Origin: JACNKV01 sp964388155
Lineage (GTDB): Bacteria; Fidelibacterota; Marinisomatia; Marinisomatales; JACNKV01
NCBI GenBank assembly: GCA_964388155.1
Contig: CAYLYH010000010.1
Coordinates: 7,689-71,688 of the forward strand
Direction: 5' to 3'
Length of the DNA: 64,000 bases
The translations under genes were made by a program, and so were the position numbers. The notes under the pieces were generated by a model. It ran no database searches. It saw nothing but the letters and a program-made list of their open reading frames with translations, and was not told the DNA's origin. Below are positions 45,819 through 53,661 of the stretch, piece by piece. Numbering within the stretch: the stretch's first letter is position 1; the number at the start of each line of letters is the position of its first letter.

Positions 45819-46748
45819 ATGGAAGCAAGTGTAACACTAAAAAAAGTCGGGAAATTAGCCGGAGATAAGACAATCCTTGCCGGGTTAACCTTTGGGATAG
45901 AAAAAGGTTCAATCATTGCAATAATTGGTGATAATGATGCGGGAAAATCTACTTTGCTACGCGTGCTTGCCGGATTTGAAAATCCGGAGTACGGTCAAGT
46001 ATTTATCCACGGATTGGACAGCGTGAAACGACGGAAAGAAATTCGGGAAAACATTGGATACGTGCCACTTATTATTGATTTAGACCCATGGCTTACTTTG
46101 GACCAAAATATTCGGTTCATCGGAGCGTTGTATGGAGTTCAAGATACCTTAATTACTCAACGGATACATACGTATGCACACTGCCTCGATTTGTCAGAAT
46201 ATCTCCATCAACAGGCAGGGGACGTCTCTTCCGGTATCGCAAAAAAAGCAATGATCGTTCGTGCTTTGGTGCATGATCCGTCAATCGTTATTTTAGATGA
46301 ACCCACCGCATTTATGGATGCACAGTCACACCGGCAAGTGTGGGAGTTGCTGAAACAATTAAAAAGCGAAAAAACCGTTATTTATGTCAGTCAGTCACTT
46401 CAGGAGGTTGAACAAGCTCACGATAGAATTTTAGTAATGGATAATGGGAAGATTGTTTTGGACGGGAATCTTGACAAATTATTAGAAAGCACACTCGAAT
46501 TTCATCAATTTCAAATAGAGTTTGAAGAATTACCGGATGAGTTATATAAGGCATTATCCTCAATCTCAACTGTTGTTACTCCCAGTCGAATGAATAATAT
46601 TTTCCATTTTTATGGACGAACAAGGAAAGTCTTTTTTCAAGTGATGCAGACAGCTCAATCCGCTGTGATGAAGGATGTGAATATTAAAAAATTAGGATTA
46701 CAGGATTTGATGGATTCAGAATTTGCACGGAAAGGATTGGACGAATGA
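45819..46748 (+). CDS. ABC transporter ATP-binding protein with atypical motifs
   Basis: 309 residues, single ATPase domain plus a C-terminal ~90-residue extension. Walker A is GDNDAGKST (37-45), with Asp where Gly is usual; Walker B IVILDEP (Asp160, Glu161) is intact. Three control elements are altered. The Q-loop reads IGYVPLII with Leu84 instead of Gln, the signature is VSSGI (136-140) instead of LSGGQ, and the H-loop reads YVSQSL with Gln192 instead of His. Overlap with the permease start (ATGA) indicates a two-component exporter of the ABC-2 type. Whether it hydrolyses ATP normally cannot be told from sequence. Confidence 0.88.
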   Translation: MEASVTLKKVGKLAGDKTILAGLTFGIEKGSIIAIIGDNDAGKSTLLRVLAGFENPEYGQVFIHGLDSVKRRKEIRENIGYVPLIIDLDPWLTLDQNIRFIGALYGVQDTLITQRIHTYAHCLDLSEYLHQQAGDVSSGIAKKAMIVRALVHDPSIVILDEPTAFMDAQSHRQVWELLKQLKSEKTVIYVSQSLQEVEQAHDRILVMDNGKIVLDGNLDKLLESTLEFHQFQIEFEELPDELYKALSSISTVVTPSRMNNIFHFYGRTRKVFFQVMQTAQSAVMKDVNIKKLGLQDLMDSEFARKGLDE

Positions 46749-47494
46749 TCCTAAGTTTATTAAAACGTCGCGGTTGGCTGATTCAGAAACATCTGATATC
46801 AACGATAAGCATTGCTTTCGTTCTACCAATCATGCTGCACCTAACTCTTATGCTTCCGGTTAAAGCAATTTTTATTCGTAGTATTCGCCACACACCGATT
46901 GAACTTTGGCTATTCCCAGGTGTTTTATTTATCATTGCTACCGTTGCTTTAATTCCTCATCTATATCGGGACTTTTTTGATCTGAGGATTCACAAAAAAG
47001 CTCTTATGCCCATGACATTGACTCCTGTGTCTAAATTTAAACTCACGTTAGGAATCCTGACAACTGCAGTTATTGAGTCCATCCTGTTTGCCATGATTGG
47101 CGGGACGGTGCTAACGTTAATCACAGGAGTTGTTTTCCCACCGTTGGACTATGTTGTCATGTTGGCTTATCTGTGCTTATTTGCATATTTCATTGGATGT
47201 ATTATCATCACCATATCTCTTCTTACCGAACATGTATCCATTTTTATTCTACTGATATTCTCTCTTTTCAGCTTTATTGTTTTTGGATCAGGGATCATTT
47301 TTGAGTTTGAATTTTACCCGGTTGCTTTAGGATATATTTTACGGTATTCTCCTGTCGGCATGACGATTTATGGTTTGCGCATGATGATATTCAGCCACCT
47401 TTTTGATTGGACATCGGTCATTGTTCCGTTTTCGCTTATATCCATCTGGCTTCCGTTGAATGCTGAAATATTGAGAAGGAAACTCCACCAATGA
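46745..47494 (+). CDS. ABC-2-type transporter permease
   Basis: 249 residues with about six hydrophobic segments. The loop LTPVSKFKLTLGILTTAVIES after TM2 and a conserved-looking YSPVGMTIYGLR before the last TM are ABC-2 features. Start overlaps the ATPase stop; end overlaps the next gene, again by ATGA. Substrate unknown. Confidence 0.8.
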   Translation: MILSLLKRRGWLIQKHLISTISIAFVLPIMLHLTLMLPVKAIFIRSIRHTPIELWLFPGVLFIIATVALIPHLYRDFFDLRIHKKALMPMTLTPVSKFKLTLGILTTAVIESILFAMIGGTVLTLITGVVFPPLDYVVMLAYLCLFAYFIGCIIITISLLTEHVSIFILLIFSLFSFIVFGSGIIFEFEFYPVALGYILRYSPVGMTIYGLRMMIFSHLFDWTSVIVPFSLISIWLPLNAEILRRKLHQ

Positions 47495-47973
47495 TTGCTT
47501 ATCTTTCCGGTGCGATGGAAAAGGCGGTTGGTGAAGGCGCCGATTGGCGTAAAGAGATCACCAAATGGCTGAAAAGTGAACTTAACCACGATGTGGTAGA
47601 CCCTGTTGTGGAATCAAAAATACTTGTTGAATCCACCGGTTCGCAGAATTACAGAAAATGGAAAGAAGATGATCCTGGTCGATATATCTCATTCGTTAGA
47701 AAATGCGTAAAACGAGATCTGGATGTGGTCATGAAGGAAGCAGACTATCTTATTTGTTTGTGGGATGAATTTGTGCTAAAAGGCGGCGGAACACATGGTG
47801 AAGTCACGGTTGCGTATTTACATCATGTTCCTGTGTATCTTGTAAATTGCTTGCCGAAAGAAGATTTTAGTAGTTGGATTGAAGCATGTAGCACTAAAGT
47901 ATTCCAGGATATTTCCTCGTTACAACAATTTTTAAAAGAACAACATAGAAAAGGTCAAAATATAAAATCGTGA
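47491..47973 (+). CDS. nucleoside 2-deoxyribosyltransferase-like protein
   Basis: 160 residues. The pattern IAYLSGAME, VRKCVKRDLDVVMKEADYLICLWDE and KGGGTHGEVTVAYLHHVPVYLV fits the NDT-like fold: an N-terminal loop, the Asp-containing helix, and a Glu after GGGTHG as nucleophile candidate. It could also be a DUF4406-type relative without the classical activity. Start overlaps the permease stop, and its end overlaps alr (GTGA). Confidence 0.7.
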   Translation: MIAYLSGAMEKAVGEGADWRKEITKWLKSELNHDVVDPVVESKILVESTGSQNYRKWKEDDPGRYISFVRKCVKRDLDVVMKEADYLICLWDEFVLKGGGTHGEVTVAYLHHVPVYLVNCLPKEDFSSWIEACSTKVFQDISSLQQFLKEQHRKGQNIKS

Positions 47974-49073
47974 TAGGACCAAAAGCAATTATACATTTGG
48001 ATCGGTTACTACAAAACCTCAAACACATTAAAGAACACATTGGAAACCATGAATTGATGGTTGTGGTAAAAGCCAATGCGTACGGGCATGGGGCTGTCCC
48101 GGTTACGAAAGCACTTGCAGGGGCTGGAGTAAATTGGTTTGCGGTGTTTACTCCGGAGGAAGGTGTTGAGCTTCGGAATGCCGGCATAACACAAAAGATA
48201 TTGGTTTTCTCTCGTCTTAACCGAGAGTATTTTCATTTGGCTTTGGAACAAAACTTTATTCTGAATTGCTCTTGTATCGATGATCTGCATGAATTAAAGG
48301 CGTTTCATGCCGAAACCGGCAAAAGCCCGGAAGTACATTTCAAAATTGATACCGGAATGACGCGATTGGGAGCATCTCCCGAAGAATATCCTGAGTTATT
48401 TCGAGAACTTAAAGAATCTCCTGAAATACGCTGCACGGGGATTTATTCACATTTCGCAACGGCCGATGAGGGAGATTTATCCTATGCCGAATATCAACTC
48501 GACAGATTTAAAAAGGCGGTTGATTTAGCGGCAGATTACGGCATTACGTTTAAACATGTCCATTTGTCGAACAGTGGTACAATATTAAATCTCCCGGAAT
48601 CATATTTTAATATCGTTCGGGTTGGAATGCTACTCTATGGAGCGTTACCATCCGATGAAGTTCCGGAGGATGTACCTGTTCAACCCGTGATGGAATTTGT
48701 TGGTCCTGTCGTGAATGTGAGAAGAGTTAAAAAGGGCACAAAGGTAAGCTATGGCGGAGTTTGGAGTGCTCCAGAGGACACCAATATTGGTGTAATCCAA
48801 ACCGGGTTTGCTGACGGATTTCCGCGTCCATGGTACGAAGGCGGTTCTGTTTTGTATAAAGGACACCGTTACGCGATTGCCGGTCGTGCGTGTATGGACC
48901 AACTCATGGTGGATTTTGAAAACACCGTCCCCGTGTTAGGGGAGCATGTCCTGTTTTTTGGTGAAAATAGACATGGACAGTTAAAGGTTGAAGAAATCGC
49001 GAAAGCCATCGATCAGACTACGTATACACTGCTTACGGCGATTCACGGAAGAACAGAACGGATTTTCATTTGA
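47970..49073 (+). CDS. alr: alanine racemase
   Basis: PLP enzyme giving D-Ala for peptidoglycan. 367 residues. PLP-binding Lys34 in VVVKANAYGHG; catalytic Tyr near 261 in KVSYGGVW; KIDTGMTRLG is present. GTG start overlapping the preceding stop by four bases, so translation is likely coupled to the transporter genes upstream. Confidence 0.96.
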   Translation: MIGPKAIIHLDRLLQNLKHIKEHIGNHELMVVVKANAYGHGAVPVTKALAGAGVNWFAVFTPEEGVELRNAGITQKILVFSRLNREYFHLALEQNFILNCSCIDDLHELKAFHAETGKSPEVHFKIDTGMTRLGASPEEYPELFRELKESPEIRCTGIYSHFATADEGDLSYAEYQLDRFKKAVDLAADYGITFKHVHLSNSGTILNLPESYFNIVRVGMLLYGALPSDEVPEDVPVQPVMEFVGPVVNVRRVKKGTKVSYGGVWSAPEDTNIGVIQTGFADGFPRPWYEGGSVLYKGHRYAIAGRACMDQLMVDFENTVPVLGEHVLFFGENRHGQLKVEEIAKAIDQTTYTLLTAIHGRTERIFI

Positions 49074-49207
49074 CCTCATCGCAAAAAGTACAAAAGACCA
49101 TCATAACCAAAAACTACTCACACCGCCTACGCTTCGCTTCGGACGGGCAAGGCACTACGTTACGACAATAACCACTCACCAATAACCATTAACCATTCCC
49201 AATAAGT
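49074..49207 (+). repeat. intergenic repeats between alr and the symporter
   Basis: 134 bases without a gene. 49123-49153 is a GC-rich palindrome-related stretch (CCGCCTACGCTTCGCTTCGG then ACGGGCAAGGC). 49166-49204 is made of variants of AATAACCA (AATAACCACTCACC, AATAACCATTAACC). No T-run terminator or clear promoter. Confidence 0.5.
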
Positions 49208-50605
49208 ATGTCTGTATTAGATATTTCAATCATTAGTTTATTTCTTGGCGGGCTCGTCATCTACGGGATGATGCAGGGCAAACGTGCTCGATCTACAGGA
49301 GAGTTTTTCCTTGCCGGTCGCGATCTGCCATGGGTGACTGCGATGTTCTCCATTGTAGCCACGGAAACCTCAGTTCTCACGTTCGTCAGTGTGCCCGGCT
49401 TAGCGTATCAAAAAGATTGGTTCTTTTTGCAATTAGCCATTGGCTACATCTTTGGGCGCATTCTGGTCAGTTGGTTCTTATTGCCAATGTATTTTCGTTC
49501 AGGGATTACATCCATTTATGAGACATTGGGAGAACGCTTTGGCAAACCGATTCAAAAAACAGCATCCGGGCTATTTCTGTTAACACGGATTCTTGCTGAC
49601 GGAGTACGATTTTTAGCCACAGCAGTTATCGTTCAGGTGATGACAGGATGGTCACTTCCCATTGCAGTCCTGATTATTGGAAGCGTCACATTGCTCTATA
49701 CATTAAGTGGTGGGATTCGCACTGTTATTTGGGTAGACAGTTTTCAGTTCATCCTGTATTTAGCAGGGGGTCTAATCACCATCGGATATATCCTGCTCAA
49801 TTTGGACGATAGTATTGCTTCAACGTTTTCAGTCCTCTCCGAACAGAGTAAACTTCAAATATTTCATTTTGGTAAAGACATATTCCATGAACCCTACATT
49901 TTCTTTAGCGCATGGATAGGAGGAATGCTCCTGTCGTTTGCATCTCACGGGGCTGACCACATGATGGTCCAGAGAGTGTTGGCAACGAAGAATGTGTCTT
50001 CTGCCCGAAAAGCCATGATTGGGAGCGGGTTTTTTGTCTTTCTGCAATTTGCTGTATTTCTATTTGCCGGATCATTAATTTGGGTGTATTTCGGAGGAGC
50101 AGATCTACCGAAAGATAGAGAATTTTCCACGTTCATTATCCAACATTTACCGATTGGATTAAAAGGTCTTCTGCTTGCAGGCGTTCTTTCAGCTGCGATG
50201 TCAACTTTGAGCTCTTCCATTAATTCTCTGGCATCTTCGACAGTAACGGATTGGTTTAAGCACGTACCGTCACTCCAATTTTCACGATGGGTAAGTTTTG
50301 CCTGGGCGATCGTTCTTATGGGAATTGCCGTTATTTTTGATGAAGGAGATACCACAATTATTGAACTGGGATTAACGATTGCCTCTTTTACGTATGGTGG
50401 TTTATTAAGTTTATTTATCTTAAGCCGCGGTCAGCAACACTTCTCAACCGTAAGCCTTATCATCGGATTAATATTGAGTGTTGCCACAGTACTGATTTTG
50501 CGTGAGATAGGCATCGCATGGACATGGTTTATCGGTATTTCAGTTTTGGTAAATCTTGCCGTAACATGGAGTATTAATAAAGTAACAAATATTCTCAATG
50601 CGTAA
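49208..50605 (+). CDS. sodium:solute symporter (SSS family)
   Basis: 465 residues, about 13 hydrophobic segments. FLAGRDLPWVTAMFSIVATETSVLTF is the TM1-loop with the family's GR(D/S)LPW and serine-rich sodium-site region (written as GRDLPWV and SIVATETS). LLAGVLSAAMSTLSSSINSL matches the TM8 sodium site. It overlaps the NamZ-like gene by eight bases, and such pairs are seen where cell-wall sugars are recovered. The substrate is inferred only from that context. Confidence 0.9.
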   Translation: MSVLDISIISLFLGGLVIYGMMQGKRARSTGEFFLAGRDLPWVTAMFSIVATETSVLTFVSVPGLAYQKDWFFLQLAIGYIFGRILVSWFLLPMYFRSGITSIYETLGERFGKPIQKTASGLFLLTRILADGVRFLATAVIVQVMTGWSLPIAVLIIGSVTLLYTLSGGIRTVIWVDSFQFILYLAGGLITIGYILLNLDDSIASTFSVLSEQSKLQIFHFGKDIFHEPYIFFSAWIGGMLLSFASHGADHMMVQRVLATKNVSSARKAMIGSGFFVFLQFAVFLFAGSLIWVYFGGADLPKDREFSTFIIQHLPIGLKGLLLAGVLSAAMSTLSSSINSLASSTVTDWFKHVPSLQFSRWVSFAWAIVLMGIAVIFDEGDTTIIELGLTIASFTYGGLLSLFILSRGQQHFSTVSLIIGLILSVATVLILREIGIAWTWFIGISVLVNLAVTWSINKVTNILNA

Positions 50606-51890
50606 TACTTTTCGAATATTCATCACGCTGCTCGTCGCCGGTTCAGTTTTATTGCCGCAGAACTTTAAGTATAGTGAAATCATAGGCATCCCTGATTTAT
50701 CGTTTGTTTCGCAAGTATTTACAGGATTGGATGTGTTGGAACAAATGGATTGCCGTCCTCTCAAAGATCGTACAATCGGTGTTGTTTGCAATCAAACTTC
50801 CGTGAATCACCGGGGGAATCATCTTCTTGATATCCTGGACACACACAACATTGATGTTCGGTATGTCTTTTTACCTGAGCATGGATTAACCCTCCCTGAT
50901 GATGGAAAGATGAAATTGTCCGGGGAGGAGGGTATAGATCCCGTTACCGGTGCAAAACTGATAGATGTTTTTGGACGCTATGTTAAACCGCCAAGCTGGG
51001 CAATGAAAGAAATTGACCTTATTTTGGTAGATATCCAGGATACTGGTGTACGATATTCCACGTATATGACGACGGTGACAAAAGTGATGGAAGCTGCAGG
51101 CGAATGGGGAATTCCCGTGATGGTGCTGGACAGACCAAACCCTTTGGGAGGATTGACCATGAGCGGACCGATTCCGAGACCGGAATACCAATCGTTCGAA
51201 GCATATCATTTAGTCCCTATTAGACATGGACTCACCATCGGAGAATACGCCGTAATGGTGAATGAAACGGGCTGGATTAAAGATTTAACCCGGGCGGACC
51301 TGACTGTAATCCCACTTGCGAATTGGTCTAGAGCGATATGGATGGATGATGAGCGTGAAAACTGGAACCATCCGGCACCTGACCTACATGAGGTTGAAAC
51401 AATATTAACGTATTCAGGGACAGCCTTGCTGAAGGGAACAAATATCAGCACAGGACAAGGAACACATAAACGCTATAAAATTGTTGGTGCTCCATGGATT
51501 TCCGGGACGTATCTTGCAGAGCACCTGACACAACTGAAATTACCGGGTGTTTGTTTTACTTCCATTCGTTTTATTCCTAAAATTTACGCTGATTTAGATG
51601 TGGTTCCGCGATATGCCGGAGAAGAATGTGGTGGCGTGGAAATTCGTATAACGGATAAATATAATTTTGAACCAGTACGAACGGCTGCGGCAATTATTTT
51701 TACGATACACCATCTGTATCCGAGGGAATTTCAGTGGGAAAAATATGATTATATCGATAAACTGTTCGGAAGTCCGCTTTTACGGACGATGGTCGCACAG
51801 GGACGTGAAGCAGATGAGCTCTCTCCTTTGTGGGGGCACGATATTCTCAGATTTAGTGAGTTTCGAAAAAAGTTTCTTCTTTATCCATAA
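50598..51890 (+). CDS. NamZ-like (DUF1343) exo-beta-N-acetylmuramidase
   Basis: 430 residues with an N-terminal signal sequence (about 1-20). Family landmarks are all present: GVVCNQTSV, YVFLPEHGLTLPDDG with the catalytic Glu94, LILVDIQDTGVRYSTY, VMVLDRPNPLGG, HGLTIGEYAVM, and the late KGTNISTGQGT. Characterised members remove terminal MurNAc from peptidoglycan fragments. With the overlapping symporter and alr just upstream this suggests murein salvage. The signal places it in the periplasm or outside. Confidence 0.9.
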   Translation: MRNTFRIFITLLVAGSVLLPQNFKYSEIIGIPDLSFVSQVFTGLDVLEQMDCRPLKDRTIGVVCNQTSVNHRGNHLLDILDTHNIDVRYVFLPEHGLTLPDDGKMKLSGEEGIDPVTGAKLIDVFGRYVKPPSWAMKEIDLILVDIQDTGVRYSTYMTTVTKVMEAAGEWGIPVMVLDRPNPLGGLTMSGPIPRPEYQSFEAYHLVPIRHGLTIGEYAVMVNETGWIKDLTRADLTVIPLANWSRAIWMDDERENWNHPAPDLHEVETILTYSGTALLKGTNISTGQGTHKRYKIVGAPWISGTYLAEHLTQLKLPGVCFTSIRFIPKIYADLDVVPRYAGEECGGVEIRITDKYNFEPVRTAAAIIFTIHHLYPREFQWEKYDYIDKLFGSPLLRTMVAQGREADELSPLWGHDILRFSEFRKKFLLYP

Positions 51891-52112
51891 GTTCATATAT
51901 GGTGTGTTCCGACCATGTCAGCACCTGTCCAATCGACAGGTGGGCAGTCCACCAAGCCATCTCTCCATCGGATATGGGTTTTAGCGATGAATCTCATTTT
52001 AGAGTAATCCATGGGGTAAATGAATCCGAATGGAAAATGAAAACATCTTGAATAAACCATTGATACCGACAAGGAGGGTAGGTAATTTTTCGGAACGTTA
52101 TTAAGGGAAATT
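51891..52112. other. 222-base gap with one GC-rich hairpin
   Basis: CACCTGTC (51922-51929) and GACAGGTG (51935-51942) form an 8-bp stem with loop CAATC; no T-run follows, so it is not a typical terminator. It resembles the other GC-rich palindromes of the window. The rest is AT-rich with AAGGAGGG near 52070 and a short A/T-rich run before the next ATG. No gene on either strand is supported. Confidence 0.5.
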
Positions 52113-53654
52113 ATGAGAAAATCTATCATATTCATACTGTTAAGCATTTTGGCAAGTTCTGGTTTCGCTCAAGAAAAGCGATCTGTGCAAGGGGCATTCG
52201 GGGCTGTAACCATCGATGGAAAAATATGGAATCAGATTGCGTTGCGACCAACAGTCCCTATTTGGAAGTTCGGCGTGGCGCTGGATTTAGTATTCTATAT
52301 TGACGCTGACGGAAATATCCACGAAGACGAATGGGACTTTTCAAACGGTACGGCAATTAAAAATACGCTTATTGATAAAATTTATTATATCCGTTTTGGG
52401 TTCAAGAAAGACCAGCTCTATTTTCGGGTAGGTGCTTTAGATCGTGTGAAGTTAGGGTATGGAATTCTTGTAAACAATTATTCAAATGCCATTGAATATC
52501 CTCAGGTTCGAAAGATTGGACTTGACATTCGTTTGAAAAAAAGTCGCTATTCTTTGCAGGGTTTCGTTAACGATTTCAAAGAAAACATCGGCATTGCCGG
52601 TGTCCGTGTACAAACGCCGGTATTTGCAGGGATTCCGATTGGCATTTCTGCGGTAGTAGATCGGAATCAGTATCTTGGGTTAAAAGACAGAGATGGGGAC
52701 GGACGTCCGGATATGGTTGATGATTTTCCCGATGATAATATGTGGTGGTTAGATACAGACAATGATGGCATTGCAGACAGTAATCCGCTAGAATGGGATA
52801 TTGATGGCGATGGAATCACAGATACCTTGGATAGTGACATCCCAGGTTGGATGGCGGATACAAGTATGGTGCTGGACACCGACATTGAACGTAAGTCTGA
52901 GCCACTCAATGTGTTGAAAGATTTCGACCCCATGGCGGCATTGTCTGTGGATATCGGGTATCCCGTGATTGCCGAAAAAAACATGTCATTGTCCATCTAT
53001 GCTCAGGCAGCCAAACTCATCGGTGAAACCATTGATCCGTCAACAGATAGCACAGTCTCTCTTGGTAGCGGAATCATCCCGCTAGGCATCTCCGGCCGTT
53101 TCGGACCATTTCGTATTAATGTTGAATACCGGATGAAACCCAAAGGTAATTTTGAGTTTGGTTATTGGAATCGCACCTACGAACTAGAACGTGCGGCGAT
53201 GGTGGTCTCCGGGGATGAATCTGTTGCGATATCAACAAAAGAAAGACATTTAGGCCGGTTTGGGCCACAAAAAGGATTGTTTGCTCAGGCAATTGTCAAT
53301 CTTGGTGGAATTGTTCTATGGAAAACCTCTTATCAAAACTTGAAGGGTGAAATGTGGGATAGTGAATCCAATGAGTTTGTGGATGAATCCACCCAGAACT
53401 TTTTCTCTTCGCTGGCACTGAACAAAGGAATTAGTAAATTGAAACATGCTGCACTTTTTTACGAGCAGCGAAATGTCCCGAATCCTTTTGATTTTGAGTT
53501 TTCAGAAAGTACGATTATGGGGTATCGTATAGGATTAGAACTTGGTAGTGGAATGATGTTAAATTATATCTTTCAACGAACATTTAAATTAGATAGTGAA
53601 GGAAAATTGAAGGCAGTAAATATCACCGGAATAGAAACAAGCTTCAATTTATAG
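52113..53654 (+). CDS. outer-membrane barrel-like protein with TSP3 calcium repeats
   Basis: 513 residues. Signal peptide 1-20 (ends GFAQ). Alternating strand pattern before and after a central insert suggests a porin-like barrel. The insert (192-245) contains DRDGDGRPDMVDDFPDD, DTDNDGIADSNPLE and DIDGDGITDTLDSD, three Asp-rich thrombospondin type 3 motifs that would bind calcium. The C-terminus ends in a strand-like FQRT...TSFNL. No named family recognised. Eight bases before alaS. Confidence 0.75.
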   Translation: MRKSIIFILLSILASSGFAQEKRSVQGAFGAVTIDGKIWNQIALRPTVPIWKFGVALDLVFYIDADGNIHEDEWDFSNGTAIKNTLIDKIYYIRFGFKKDQLYFRVGALDRVKLGYGILVNNYSNAIEYPQVRKIGLDIRLKKSRYSLQGFVNDFKENIGIAGVRVQTPVFAGIPIGISAVVDRNQYLGLKDRDGDGRPDMVDDFPDDNMWWLDTDNDGIADSNPLEWDIDGDGITDTLDSDIPGWMADTSMVLDTDIERKSEPLNVLKDFDPMAALSVDIGYPVIAEKNMSLSIYAQAAKLIGETIDPSTDSTVSLGSGIIPLGISGRFGPFRINVEYRMKPKGNFEFGYWNRTYELERAAMVVSGDESVAISTKERHLGRFGPQKGLFAQAIVNLGGIVLWKTSYQNLKGEMWDSESNEFVDESTQNFFSSLALNKGISKLKHAALFYEQRNVPNPFDFEFSESTIMGYRIGLELGSGMMLNYIFQRTFKLDSEGKLKAVNITGIETSFNL

Positions 53655-53661
53655 AACAAAT

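Noticed and set aside
51893..52147. - strand frame in the gap before the TSP3 barrel gene
   Set aside because: No ribosome site, no recognisable domain, and it runs into the signal-peptide codons of a well-supported + strand gene.
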